Below are positions 41,469 through 51,217 of a stretch of DNA of 64,000 nucleotides, one piece after another. The stretch covers positions 186,001 to 250,000 of the forward strand of contig NZ_WMEA01000004.1 in assembly GCF_021735925.1 (NCBI RefSeq), in the 5' to 3' direction. A program made the translations under genes and the position numbers. Each line of letters opens with the position of its first letter. Positions within the stretch are counted from its first letter, which is position 1. The stretch is from Loktanella sp. M215 (lineage in GTDB: Bacteria > Pseudomonadota > Alphaproteobacteria > Rhodobacterales > Rhodobacteraceae). The notes beneath the pieces were generated by a model. That model did not search any database and had not been told where the DNA came from. It worked only from the letters and a program-made list of their open reading frames with translations.

Positions 41469-42794
41469 GTGAAAACCGACAAATCTGATTGCGAGCCCAA
41501 TCTGTCGCTCGAGCCTCGGGCAGGCGTTGTCATCATCGGTGCCGGTTTTGCGGGACTTGAGGTTGCACGCGAGCTTGGCAAGGCCGGCGTTGAGACGACG
41601 ATCATCGACCGCCGCAATCATCACCTGTTCCAGCCGCTTCTTTACCAGGTTGCCACGGCCGCACTTTCAGCCCCCGATATCGCCGAGCCGATCCGCAGGA
41701 TACTGCGGAGATACAGATCGGTTAAAGTTCTGCTAGGTGATGTTGATCAGATTGATACCGCTGCGCGAAAGGTACGTCTGATCACGGGAGAGAGCGTGGC
41801 ATACGGTCGTCTCGTTTTGGCCTCCGGAGCCGGACAAAGTTACTTTGGACATGATAACTGGGAGTTGTGGGCACCGGGTCTGAAAACGATCGATGATGCG
41901 CGACATATCCGCTCCCAGGTTCTCTTGAAGTTCGAACAGGCTGAACGTGCATCTGACCCGAAAGAGCGGCATCGCCTCCTGAGCTTCGCAATCATCGGCG
42001 GTGGCCCTACCGGCGTCGAGTTGGCTGGCGCCATCGCTGAACTCAGCCGGTATACTCTGGCCCGGGACTTTCGGGTCATCGATCCGGCGGCAACAACGAT
42101 TACGCTAATCGAGGCAGGGCCCCGGCTGCTATCGGCTTTCGATGAAAGTCTTTCGGCTTATGCGAAAGAGCGTCTTGAAAGTCTGGGGGTCCTGGTTCGT
42201 ACGGGAGAAACGGTCAAAGATATAGGACCGTGCAAAATTCAGGTAGGCGACCGAGAGGAACCGGTGGGCCTGGTTGTCTGGGCGGCAGGGGTGGCTGCCT
42301 CGCCACTTGCACGACAATTGGGAGACACTGACCGCGTCGGCCGGATTGTCGTCGACGACACGCTAGCCGTCACGGGCCATGACGATATCTTTGCATTGGG
42401 TGATGCCGCAGCTTTCATAAGAGAAGACGGGACGTCCTTGCCGGGTCTGGCTCAGGTTGCCAAGCAGCAGGGCACGCATCTTGGCCGCGGACTTGCAGCC
42501 AGAATTCTGTCAGGAGAACCGCTAAAGCCATTCCATTACGAGAGCCGAGGCAATACCGCCATCGTGGGTCGCCATGCTGCTGTCTTCGAAAATGGTGGGT
42601 TCAAAGTGAAAGGATGGCTGGCATGGCTGGCATGGGCTGTGATTCACATATATTTGCTGGTGGGGTTTCAGCATCGCTTTCTGGTCTCAATGCAATGGTT
42701 GTGGCGCTACCTTACCTATGATCGAGGAGCGCGGCTGATTGGCTCACAGGATGAAGTCCGTGACGTGGGGACGACATTGCATAGGAAGTCGTAA
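41469..42794 (+). CDS. ndh: Type II NADH dehydrogenase (NAD(P)/FAD oxidoreductase)
   Basis: A 441-residue protein from the GTG at 41469 (AGGA 8 bases upstream). Two dinucleotide-binding folds: GVVIIGAGFAGLEVARELGKAG and FAIIGGGPTGVELAGAIAEL. FAD/quinone signatures: HHLFQPLLYQVATAAL and DDIFALGDAAAF. A hydrophobic segment in the C-terminal region (WLAWLAWAVIHIYLLVGF) anchors it to the inner membrane. It passes electrons from NADH to quinone without pumping protons. 22 bases after the 77-aa gene, so it may share the stress promoter. Confidence 0.9.
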   Translation: MKTDKSDCEPNLSLEPRAGVVIIGAGFAGLEVARELGKAGVETTIIDRRNHHLFQPLLYQVATAALSAPDIAEPIRRILRRYRSVKVLLGDVDQIDTAARKVRLITGESVAYGRLVLASGAGQSYFGHDNWELWAPGLKTIDDARHIRSQVLLKFEQAERASDPKERHRLLSFAIIGGGPTGVELAGAIAELSRYTLARDFRVIDPAATTITLIEAGPRLLSAFDESLSAYAKERLESLGVLVRTGETVKDIGPCKIQVGDREEPVGLVVWAAGVAASPLARQLGDTDRVGRIVVDDTLAVTGHDDIFALGDAAAFIREDGTSLPGLAQVAKQQGTHLGRGLAARILSGEPLKPFHYESRGNTAIVGRHAAVFENGGFKVKGWLAWLAWAVIHIYLLVGFQHRFLVSMQWLWRYLTYDRGARLIGSQDEVRDVGTTLHRKS

Positions 42795-43062
42795 TGGTCA
42801 TCGGATAACCCGACGGGCCCGATCCGGTGCTTTTGAGTCCCCGTCAAAACACGCATCACACGACCCAGTCCCAACCGATATTGGTTCGTATGGACGTGTG
42901 ATGCGCCATTCAAGAACCACCATGGGCCAATGGTTCTGAACAGAATAAAACATGGCTTCGCATTGTCTGCTTTCAAGTCTGTCACCGCGCTGCGCACTCA
43001 TATTGCATTGTGGACCGTCACAAAAAATGAGCCCGTCCGCGTCACCCATTCCCAAGCTTCAC

Positions 43063-43522
43063 TTAAACAATGCGCTCGACCATCATCTGTTTGATTTCCG
43101 CAATTGCCTTCGCAGGGTTCAGCCCCTTTGGGCAGGTTTTGGCGCAGTTCATGATGGTGTGGCACCGATACAGTTTGAACGGATCCTCCAGATCATCCGT
43201 TAGTCTCATCAAGGCCGGCGATACAGGCCAGGGTATTGACGCCGTTGATATTCATCGAACAGGAGCCGCAAATGCCCTCCCGGCAGGATCGTCGGAACGT
43301 CAGGGTGGGGTCGATGTCATTCTTGATTTTGATCAAGGCATCCAGAACCATCGGGCCACAGGTATCCAGATCTACAAAAAATGTATCCAACCGGGGATTT
43401 TGACCATCATCGGGATTCCAGCGGTAGATGGACAGCTTCTTACAGTGTGTGGCCCCCACGGGCTTTGGCCACGTCTTGCCCGTCACCATCCGGGAGTTTT
43501 TGGGAAGTCTGAATTCAACCAT
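43063..43522 (-). pseudogene. sdhB: sdhB with an internal deletion
   Basis: The first ~109 codons match the succinate dehydrogenase iron-sulfur subunit ([50 protein letters not shown]), with the [2Fe-2S] Cys present. After GLDE the frame hits a stop; in another frame the C-terminal end follows directly ([39 protein letters not shown]). About 100 residues of the middle are missing. An IS copy sits 47 bases upstream of its start. Confidence 0.9.
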
Positions 43523-43568
43523 ATCTCATTCCTTCACCACGATTAGCAGGACAACCGGCTGTTACTTA

Positions 43569-45055
43569 GTTCGCCCTGAATAAGTCACAAGCGTATGATT
43601 TTGCTCGTAGATTTCGTAAAAACTGTGGCAGATAATTGCAGGGTTTCGTATGCTGGGTCGCGAAACCTTGCAAATTCCGGAGCCGAGATGAAGCCTCATC
43701 CCCGCACTGACGAGCAGGACGATCTCCTGCGTCCCCGCCTGACTGAGATGATCGATCTTCGCCACGCATTGGCGAAACTGGAAAAGCTGATTGACTGGGA
43801 GTTCTTCGAAACCGAATGGGCCAGTTTCTTTCCCGCCACGACAGGGCGGCCAGCAACATCGCCGCGCCTGGTCGCGGGGCTGCTGTATCTCCAACATGCC
43901 TATCGTCTGTCCGACGACGCCGTCGTCGCCCGATGGGTCGAGAACCCTTACTACCAGCACTTCACCGGTGAGACATTCTTCCAGCACCGCCCCCCTGTCG
44001 ATCCGTCCTGCTTGACCCGCTGGCGTCAGCTGATCGGAGAGGAAGGGGCCGAGTGGCTGCTGACCAAGACGATTGAAGCTGGGGTCACGTCCGGGGCCGT
44101 GGAGGATCGCAGTCTCGCGCGCATTGCCGTGGACACGACGGTGATGGAGAAGAACATCGCGCATCCAACGGATGCGCGCCTGTATGAAAAGGCACGTCGC
44201 CAGCTTGTGGCCTTGGCCCAAGAAGGCGAGATCACGCTGCGGCAGAACTACAATCGACTGGCACCCCGCCTCGCAATGCAGATCGGGCGCTACGCCCACG
44301 CCCGGCAATTCAAGCGCATGCGCAAAGCCCTGAAAAAGTTGAAGGGCTACACCGGCCGCATCCTGCGCGACATCCGCCGTCAGCTCGAGAAAATTCCGGG
44401 TGGCGCCTTCCGTGAGCGTGCTCTGGACACCCTCGTGCTCGTCAGTCGCCTGCTGCATCAGAACCCAAAGAGCCATGGCAAGATTTACGCCCTGCATGAA
44501 CCCGAGGTCGACTGCATCTCCAAAGGCAAGGCCCGCAAGCGCTATGAGTTCGGGACCAAGGTCAGCCTGGCCACTACCATCGACGAGGGCTTCGTCGTCG
44601 GCATGCGCGCCCTGCCGGGCAATCCCTACGATGGGCATACTTTGCCCGAAGCCCCGGAGCAGGTCGCGATCCTGACCGGTCGGTCTCCGGATCTGGCCGT
44701 CGTGGACCGCGGCTATCGCGGCCACGGTGTATCGACGACAAAAGTGCTGATCAGCGGCACGCGCCGGGGCCTGACGCCAAAGTTGAAGACACTGCTGAGG
44801 CGGCGCAGCGCCATAGAACCAGAGATTGGACACATGAAAACTGACGGACGTCTGTCGCGATGCCCGCTCAAGGGGACGTTCGGCGATGCGGTCTTCGCCG
44901 TGCTCTGTGGTTGCGGCCACAACATCCGCAAGATCCTGGCCCACCTCAGGGCTTTGTTGTCCCTCATCCTGACCGCATTATGCGCCGCCGCAACGGACAG
45001 GATCAGGCCGGCAAACTGCTAACTTGTCGCCGGATCGTGTTGTTCAGCGTGAACT
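43569..45055 (+). mobile_element. IS5/IS1182-like insertion sequence
   Basis: Imperfect terminal inverted repeats are visible: GTTCGCCCTGAATAA at the left and, on the other strand, GTTCACGCTGAACAA at the right. ACTTA occurs just outside both ends (43564-43568 and 45056-45060) as a likely target duplication, though the exact ends may shift by a base or two. Length ~1.49 kb with one transposase gene, apparently intact. Confidence 0.8.
43688..45022 (+). CDS. IS5/IS1182-type DDE transposase
   Basis: A 444-residue protein; the start at 43688 was chosen by family similarity (PHPRTDEQDDLLRPRL). Features: RPATSPRLVAGLLYLQHAYRLSD, DDE-type core with IAVDTTVMEKNIAHPTD, GMRALPGNPYDGHTLPEA, LAVVDRGYRGHG, and the final acidic part RRRSAIEPEIGHMKTDGRL. 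The length is complete, so it may still be active. Confidence 0.92.
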   Translation: MKPHPRTDEQDDLLRPRLTEMIDLRHALAKLEKLIDWEFFETEWASFFPATTGRPATSPRLVAGLLYLQHAYRLSDDAVVARWVENPYYQHFTGETFFQHRPPVDPSCLTRWRQLIGEEGAEWLLTKTIEAGVTSGAVEDRSLARIAVDTTVMEKNIAHPTDARLYEKARRQLVALAQEGEITLRQNYNRLAPRLAMQIGRYAHARQFKRMRKALKKLKGYTGRILRDIRRQLEKIPGGAFRERALDTLVLVSRLLHQNPKSHGKIYALHEPEVDCISKGKARKRYEFGTKVSLATTIDEGFVVGMRALPGNPYDGHTLPEAPEQVAILTGRSPDLAVVDRGYRGHGVSTTKVLISGTRRGLTPKLKTLLRRRSAIEPEIGHMKTDGRLSRCPLKGTFGDAVFAVLCGCGHNIRKILAHLRALLSLILTALCAAATDRIRPANC

Positions 45056-45289
45056 ACTTATGTAGAGAGCGGCGGCGCCAACGCAATTGCTCTACTTTGG
45101 TGCACGTTCCAAACTATAAAGCTAAAGTTCAGGCTAAAGAATCCGGTGGTCGACGGCGACCACCGGATCCCGTTCAGGGTCTGAAACCAAACTCTGATTG
45201 CCTAAACCGCCGCTGAGAGTGGCGAAGTGTCCCATGCTTGTCAACTGAGCGCTCAAAGTGAAAATCTCTACTCTGCTGATTTTTCATCG

Positions 45290-45739
45290 TCACACGCTCT
45301 CAGCCGTCCTTTGCATCCAATCACGATGACGCTGTTCATCGGCCAGCGCCTTTTCAAAGAAGGCTTTGGACCGAGGGTTCGCATCGTCGTGTGTCGACGC
45401 ACGTTCGTAGGCTGTTACGGTGTCATCTTCGTTGGTCTTCATCGCCTTGAGAATGGCGCCATCTCCCATAAGGCTCGCCAAGGCGACCTTGCCGGTTGTC
45501 AGCATCTGTTTCATGTCGCCTTCAATGGGAGCGACCGCACCCGATTCATCGGCAATTTCTTTGAGGACTTCAAGATGCTGCAGGTGATCGTCCTTGAACT
45601 GCGCCACCTGACTTTTGAAAGACGCATCAGAGAGATGACTGATTGTGGAGTCGTATGCAGCGATGGCATCCCGCTCCAGATAAACGAGGTCTGTGATAAG
45701 ACTGTTGAAGTCGCCTTCGTTGCCAACTGTCGTGGCCAT
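45290..45739 (-). CDS. Ferritin-like four-helix protein (DUF2383 type)
   Basis: A 149-residue protein. Di-iron-type residues: LERDAIAAYDSTI (Glu), DDHLQHLEVL (His), NEDDTVTAYERAS (Glu) and DEQRHRDWM (Glu, His). It likely binds metal and protects against oxidative stress. A near-perfect EcfG-type motif lies upstream, back to back with the Mn-catalase promoter. Confidence 0.8.
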   Translation of the reverse strand: MATTVGNEGDFNSLITDLVYLERDAIAAYDSTISHLSDASFKSQVAQFKDDHLQHLEVLKEIADESGAVAPIEGDMKQMLTTGKVALASLMGDGAILKAMKTNEDDTVTAYERASTHDDANPRSKAFFEKALADEQRHRDWMQRTAESV

Positions 45740-45801
45740 CGGACATTCTCCTTCGGATCCAAGTCAAAATTCAGAAGCCTTTGCAAACTTTCCAGATTTG
45801 A

Positions 45802-45826
45802 AACGCCGTGACTGAAAAATCGTTCC
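45802..45826 (-). promoter_or_regulatory. EcfG-type promoter motif before the ferritin-like gene
   Basis: Minus strand: GGAAC, 16 bases, CGTT, ending 63 bases before the start. Best match to consensus in the window. Confidence 0.7.
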
Positions 45827-45956
45827 TTCAAGATGGTCAGGATAATTTGCATAACTTTCGACAGACGGATTAACAAAAAGTAAACTGGCTCGGTTCCATT
45901 GCAGAGCGCCTATTCTTTATATTCCCAACCCGTTGTCTGACCTTTGCAATTTAAGG

Positions 45957-45981
45957 GGAACCAACGATCGGAACTTCCGTT
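45957..45981 (+). promoter_or_regulatory. EcfG-type promoter motif before Mn-catalase
   Basis: GGAAC, 16 bases, CGTT, ending 56 bases before the ATG at 46037. Confidence 0.7.
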
Positions 45982-46036
45982 CACCAACATGTGCAATCAT
46001 GTGCGTGCAATTTTATCTCGCCCGAAAGGTAGAACG

Positions 46037-46861
46037 ATGTTTCATCATTCCGGAAAGCTTCAGTACGACGTCAAGGTCGACACGCCGGACCCGCAGTTTG
46101 CCAAATATCTTCAGCAAGCCATCGGGGGTATCGAAGGCGAAATCCGCGTGGCAATGCAGTACTTCTTCCAGGCCATGGGCGCGCGTGGCGACAGCAAGTA
46201 CCGGGATCTGTTGATGATGACCGCCACGGAGGAACTGAGCCACATCGAGTTCCTCGGCCATGCTGTTGCGCTCAATCTCGACGGCGCGCCGGTGACTGCA
46301 CAGGAGGATGCTGCCAAAGACCCGATCGTAAATGCGATCATGGGGGGCATGAATCCGCGCCACATTCTGTCATCAGGTCTGTCTGCCATGCCGGTCGATG
46401 CCAACGGTGTCGCATTTGACATGAGCCACGTATATGCGACGGGCAACCTCGCCGCCGACATGACAGCTAATGCTATGGCCGAAGGTTCTGGACGCGTGCT
46501 TGCGAGCCGCCTTTACAACATGACCGAAGACAAGGGCATGAAGGACATGTTGTCCTTCCTGATTGCCCGGGACACGATGCACCAGCAGCAGTGGCTGGCT
46601 GTCATCGAAGAACTGGGCGGCATGCCGGCCATGCTGCCAATTCCGAACTCCACGCCTGAATCCCATGAGGCCACCCAGCACAGCTATTATTTCCTCAACA
46701 CCTCGCTCGACGAGGAGACACCGGAAGGTCGTTGGACGAGCGGGCCGTCTCTCGATGGCAGAGGCGAATTCTCTGTTGTGAAGCCTCCCGAACCCCTGGG
46801 TCAGAAGCCCGACCTCGGCAAGGCACGCAAGCACAGCGGTGCGCAAAAAGAACAGATGTAA
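46037..46861 (+). CDS. Manganese catalase
   Basis: A 274-residue protein from the ATG at 46037 with AAAGG upstream. Dinuclear manganese ligands are visible in GGIEGEIRVAMQYFFQA (Glu), MTATEELSHIEFLGH (Glu, His), and SFLIARDTMHQQQW (His). It breaks down hydrogen peroxide without heme. A second catalase type beside the heme enzyme at 21657. Stress promoter upstream and a hairpin downstream make it a single unit. Confidence 0.93.
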   Translation: MFHHSGKLQYDVKVDTPDPQFAKYLQQAIGGIEGEIRVAMQYFFQAMGARGDSKYRDLLMMTATEELSHIEFLGHAVALNLDGAPVTAQEDAAKDPIVNAIMGGMNPRHILSSGLSAMPVDANGVAFDMSHVYATGNLAADMTANAMAEGSGRVLASRLYNMTEDKGMKDMLSFLIARDTMHQQQWLAVIEELGGMPAMLPIPNSTPESHEATQHSYYFLNTSLDEETPEGRWTSGPSLDGRGEFSVVKPPEPLGQKPDLGKARKHSGAQKEQM

Positions 46862-46889
46862 GAGACCTGTAGAAAAGTAATTGTTTCAA

Positions 46890-46922
46890 ATCGAAGGGCG
46901 GCGACACCTGTGGCCCTTCGAT
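46890..46922 (+). terminator. Terminator-like hairpin after Mn-catalase
   Basis: Perfect 10-bp stem ATCGAAGGGC/GCCCTTCGAT with a 13-base loop, 28 bases past the stop; no T-run. Confidence 0.55.
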
Positions 46923-47049
46923 CAATTCGACGCTCAGCCCGAGCACAAAGCTGAGAGCCCCTCCGCGGCGGGCATTTTACTCTATCGCGTGTAAAAAATT
47001 TTGGCCGACTGCAGCGACCCCTAAACTCGTCGAGAAAGCGGGAAAAACG

Positions 47050-47604
47050 ATGTTTGATGACCCTCTCTTGTATGACGGTGTGGGCGGATTGCTGCGCACC
47101 GTCTGTGCCGCAGCGATCATGTATCTCACAGTCGTCGCGGCCGTTCGGTTGTTCGGTAAGCGTTCGACGTCGCAGATGAACAATTTTGACTGGATCGTCA
47201 CCGTGGCCATCGGCTCGTTGATGGCGTCGGGTGTGCTGTTGGCGGATGTCACTGTGCTGGAAAGCGCGGCGGCCGTTTACACGCTTCTGGTGCTGCAATG
47301 GGGTCTCACCAAGATCATGATTCACTCTGATAAGGTAACAAAGATCGTTAAATCGGAGCCGACGTTGTTGCTTCATCGGGGCCAGATTCTTGCAGACGCA
47401 TTGCGCAAGGAGAGATTGACCGAAGCTGAAATCCATGCCGCCGTTCGCGAGGCCGGCTACAGCCGCATCGAAGATGTGCAATGGGTTGTTCTTGAGACTA
47501 ATTCAACATTGAGCGTCATCGGGACGAACAAACCGCTGGGTGACCCAAACATGCTCAATCATGTCGGAGGGACAAAGGGAGTTCTGGATCCGTCCGCGTC
47601 GTAA
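47050..47604 (+). CDS. DUF421 membrane protein
   Basis: A 184-residue protein with three N-terminal membrane segments (LLRTVCAAAIMYLTVVAAVRLF; FDWIVTVAIGSLMASGVLL; SAAAVYTLLVLQWGLTKI) and a cytoplasmic YetF domain (SEPTLLLHRGQIL, REAGYSRIEDVQWVVLETNSTLSVI). Function unknown. The DUF202 gene follows after 19 bases, so they are probably co-transcribed. Confidence 0.83.
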   Translation: MFDDPLLYDGVGGLLRTVCAAAIMYLTVVAAVRLFGKRSTSQMNNFDWIVTVAIGSLMASGVLLADVTVLESAAAVYTLLVLQWGLTKIMIHSDKVTKIVKSEPTLLLHRGQILADALRKERLTEAEIHAAVREAGYSRIEDVQWVVLETNSTLSVIGTNKPLGDPNMLNHVGGTKGVLDPSAS

Positions 47605-47623
47605 TTCGATAAGAAGCTTGACG

Positions 47624-48010
47624 ATGCCAGATACGGATCTGTCCGACGACCCGGATTCGATAGAACTGGCTGATACCCGTACGGCATGGGCAGAAGACCG
47701 CACCGTGTTAGCCAATGAGCGAACGTTTGCGGGGTGGATGCGTACGGGCATGGCCTGCATTGCTCTGGCCCTTGGCTTGAAGGCCGTATTCAAAGACACT
47801 GACTATCCCGTTCTTGCCAGAAGTGTGGCGGAGGTGTTCATTTTTGCCGCGCTGCTCATATTCTGGTCTGCCGTTTTCAAATGCCGCAAAGCTCAGCGCC
47901 GTATGAAAGATCATGACGTTGAAGCTCAATCATATCGTTACATGACCTTCCTCGCCTGTGTCCTTACTCTTGGCGCTCTCGCGACAGGGGTTATTCTCTG
48001 GCTGCTATAG
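47624..48010 (+). CDS. DUF202 (YidH-type) membrane protein
   Basis: A 128-residue protein. Family signature RTVLANERTFAGWMRTGMACIALALGLKAV, then two more membrane segments (AEVFIFAALLIFWSAVF; FLACVLTLGALATGVILWLL). Inner-membrane protein of unknown role. Operon partner of DUF421. Confidence 0.83.
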   Translation: MPDTDLSDDPDSIELADTRTAWAEDRTVLANERTFAGWMRTGMACIALALGLKAVFKDTDYPVLARSVAEVFIFAALLIFWSAVFKCRKAQRRMKDHDVEAQSYRYMTFLACVLTLGALATGVILWLL

Positions 48011-48187
48011 TCAGTAATGCAAATGCCGGCATGAGGTGAGGCCGCAGTGTCGCGCAGTATTGTAAAAGATTACTTTTTTCGACATTGTCTCGAACAGCAT
48101 GTCCGAAACCAATGGGTGCCACCGTCGCAACGCGTCTTTCTAGTGGAGATCCATGATGAAAGCCCAAAGCATTTAATGCATGAACTG

Positions 48188-48935
48188 TTAAGATGCATTG
48201 ATTAAATTCACATCGAATTCTGCATAGCGATTGCGGAAGTTAAGCCGCTCCTCCCACGTCTTCCGATTATTAAGGCGAACATAGGGGCGCGATCGCGTCA
48301 AATCGCCGGATTTTTCCAGGCGTTTTAGCAAGCGATTTACGTAGATTGGCGTCAGGCCCAACGCGTCGCCGATTTCTTTTTGCGAGAATGGTAGCAAAAT
48401 CCGATCTGATTCCTGCAGGCTGCAATGATCTATCTTCGCCTTCAGCGACATAATGAAATGTAACAGCCGGTCTTCCGCGGTGAGACGTGTAATGGCATGC
48501 ATGCGGTCAAGCAGGACAACGGTGTCGATGCTGCCGAGCGACAACAACGCCTCAAAGAGACGAGGATGCGTTGATGCAAGGGCAAAGAGCTTGGGGCCTG
48601 CTTAACAGAGCCACCGATCCATCCGTCTGCATCGTGGTCTCATGAGGCGGGGTGCCAACCCCTAATTCACTCAATCCGATCACATCTCCCGCCATATAGA
48701 TCTGCGTGATCGTTATTCTGTCTGGGTCGGTCCGGACACGGACGGCAGACCAGCCAGAACGCAGGATCGCAATGCGGTCATCCGGTCGTTCGGCATCGAA
48801 GACCGGAACGTAATTCAGGCGTTGCTCGGGTCGCGCCTCGAGGTCTTCCAAAGTCTCGCGCTCAGAAGCTGTAAGATCCAGCAATCGCGAAAAACGGGCC
48901 AGGAACGCACTATGACTCTGTCGTTCCATTGGCAA
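48188..48935 (-). pseudogene. Crp/Fnr regulator gene with a +1 frameshift
   Basis: Second copy of the regulator at 29841-30590. Codons from 48935 read well to ALLSR, then shift; the remaining sensor and winged-helix part (LLHFIMSLKAKIDHC, LPFSQKEIGDALGLTPIYVNRLLKRL) continues in another frame to 48188. Compared with the intact copy there is one extra C in a CCCC run (plus strand GGGG 48593-48596). All else is in frame, so either a recent mutation or a sequencing error. Confidence 0.85.
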
Positions 48936-48982
48936 TTCCTGACGTATTCAGCTGGACTTGGGCAGTTTGCAGGGACGCTAGA

Positions 48983-49408
48983 CTAAACCAGTTTTAAAGT
49001 CACGTCGCCAGCCTGTTCAGCATGCTGAGCGTTGCTCATAGCGGCCGCGATATCTTGCAAGGCTTGAGAGATCATGCGGCTCGGATACGGTTTTTGGAAA
49101 AACAACGATCCCACGGGGATGTCGATCGCATCGATATGCGTGGCCCCGGAGGCGATAATGATGACAACGGGTGGCCATCTGTCGCGGATGTAAGCGGCGA
49201 GCTTCAGCCCGTCCATGGAGCCGGGCATTTCGACGTCAGTAAACAGGATCCCGATATCGGTATGTTGGTTCATCAGCGCGATGGTCTCGTCCGCGGATTT
49301 GGCCTCATATGTCCGGAACCCGGGCTCGGTGATGATGTCGATCGCGTCCATGCGGATCAGAGGTTCGTCTTCTACAACCAGTACGGCGGGTAATGTCGAG
49401 ATGGGCAT
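48983..49408 (-). CDS. Response regulator receiver protein
   Basis: About 141 residues (ATG 49408; GTG 49423 is possible). CheY-like: VLVVEDEPLIRMDA, phospho-Asp in GILFTDVEMPGSMDG, and Lys in FFQKPYPS. No output domain. Upstream lies the frameshifted histidine kinase on the same strand, its probable partner. Its last 18 codons have a remnant copy at 30638. Confidence 0.87.
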   Translation of the reverse strand: MPISTLPAVLVVEDEPLIRMDAIDIITEPGFRTYEAKSADETIALMNQHTDIGILFTDVEMPGSMDGLKLAAYIRDRWPPVVIIIASGATHIDAIDIPVGSLFFQKPYPSRMISQALQDIAAAMSNAQHAEQAGDVTLKLV

Positions 49409-49584
49409 GGTCCGGGACTTCACAAATAATTAAGATTTCAAAAAGTAAGGGCGACGCGAGATCCGTCAACAAAAAAAGCAAAACCTGTGTTGAAACGTCA
49501 CCGCAGACTGACAAGGCTTGGATATTGTCGGGGTAGGAATACAAACTGACTGGAGATGCGAACATCCGCGAGGGCTGCCCGCTC

Positions 49585-51217
49585 TCATGTGAATTTCGCA
49601 CTGACAGTGCTGTCCGCTTCGGCGCAAGGCAGGCGGATGAGAAACTCTGCACCGCCGCCGGGAGCATCCTCAATGGAGACAGCCCCTTTGGCCTGCGAGG
49701 CCATGCCCGCCACTTGGGCAAGGCCCAGTCCTGTCCCCCCATTGCCGGCTTTGGTCGTAAAGAATGGTTTGAACAAATCTGATCTAAGTTCGGCTGGGAT
49801 TCCTGGCCCGGTGTCGGTCACACTAATCTCGATGTCGGAGCCGCGCTGGGACGCTGCGATGACGATCCTGCCGCTACCGTGCATTGCATCGCGGGCGTTC
49901 ACAACGAGATTGACCAAAGCCAGTTCAAGCTGATCGCGGTTGACTTGCGCCGTCAGCGACCCTTCCGAGATCTGCACATCCACCTCGACCTGAGGTCCCG
50001 CCGCCTGTTGCAGCAGATAGGCCATGTCATCGCAGAGTTCGCGCAAGCCCACCGGTGCGATTTCCGCACCATCTTCCTTCGCAAAGCTGAGGAGGCGATT
50101 GCTGAGCTTGGTGCCACGTTCGACCGCACCTTCGATCAAGCGGGCGTACTGCACGATCTCCAGGTTATCAGTTTTCCGGACAATCATGCGAAGGCCGGAC
50201 TGCATGGCAGACAGGATATTCCGGAAATCGTGGACGATGGTGGCCGTGAACTGCGACATCGCTTCGGAGCGTTGCAACTCCATCATGCGTCGGTCTTCCG
50301 CGCGCCGCGTATCAAGATCCTTGATGACATATGTCGGCAGACCCGCGCCGATTAGGATCGCGGTCAGAGCTCCGACAATAAGGGCCGACACGCCCCGCGA
50401 ACGGGGTTGATCGATCAGGGCCTTGTTTACCGCCACATGAGCGGACCAACCCGTCAGCGCGGACGTGGCATAAGCCGAATAGTTTGTCAGGCCTTCGAAG
50501 GTAACGCCTTGGTAGATGCCAGTACCGGCTGCTGCGACAGCCTGCAGAACATAGGAGGTGCCGGGCGTACCCACGCGTTCTACAAAATCCAGAGAGCGTG
50601 CTATGAAATTTCCGTTTCGATCGACGATTGCTCCAACAGCATCGTCCGGCAGTTGCTCCATCAATCTGTCCTGATAAACCTGCGGATCGACATAGACGAT
50701 GAGAGACAGACTCGGCTTTCCGGGGACCGGCACCTCCATAACCACACACGGACAAAACTGGCCTGCGCGGATGACCTGACCAGCTGCGGCTTCGTCAGAT
50801 GCATCTGTTGACGGTGGTTCAGTCACAACACCTGCCACAAACCCGGTCGCCGTTTCCTGAAAGAGCGTCTCGCCGGTGACCTGGTTGCTGAGTGTGATCG
50901 CAGTCCAGCCCGGCACGAGTGCTATCGCATCCCGGGCCCGATCGGCCCCCGCCACGATATTGCCGTCACCGAAGTACCGTGACGTCGACAGGACCTTCAG
51001 CGCAGAGATATCCGCTTGCCACCGCGCGTCCGAGAGCAGGACCGAGTGTCTCGGCGGTGGCGAGGGCCGAGGCTTCCACCCGACCGACTTCGCGCTGCGA
51101 CGACTGCCTGAACAGAAAGGCGACAATGACAACGGCAGGCAGTAGCATCGCTGCGCCGACAATGAGCAGTATCCTCTGCGACGTCGAAATCGTCCTGAGC
51201 TTCAAGTGCAGCCTCAC
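49585..51217 (-). pseudogene. Membrane sensor histidine kinase gene with a frameshift near the start
   Basis: From a GTG at 51217 the frame gives a membrane segment (ILLIVGAAMLLPAVVIVAFLF) and ALATAETLGPALG; dropping one G there (51030-51031 plus strand) joins it to DARWQADISALKVLSTSRYF in the long frame. That frame encodes a periplasmic sensor domain, a second membrane segment (ALIVGALTAILIGAGLPTYV), a kinase core with HDFRNILSAMQSGL, and an ATPase (NLVVNARDAM, DTGPGIP, GGTGLGLAQ). Without correction the sensor would lack its first membrane helix. Confidence 0.75.

Noticed and set aside
43562..44944. 460-codon minus-strand frame inside the IS
   Set aside because: Shadow of the transposase; no similarity to any family.
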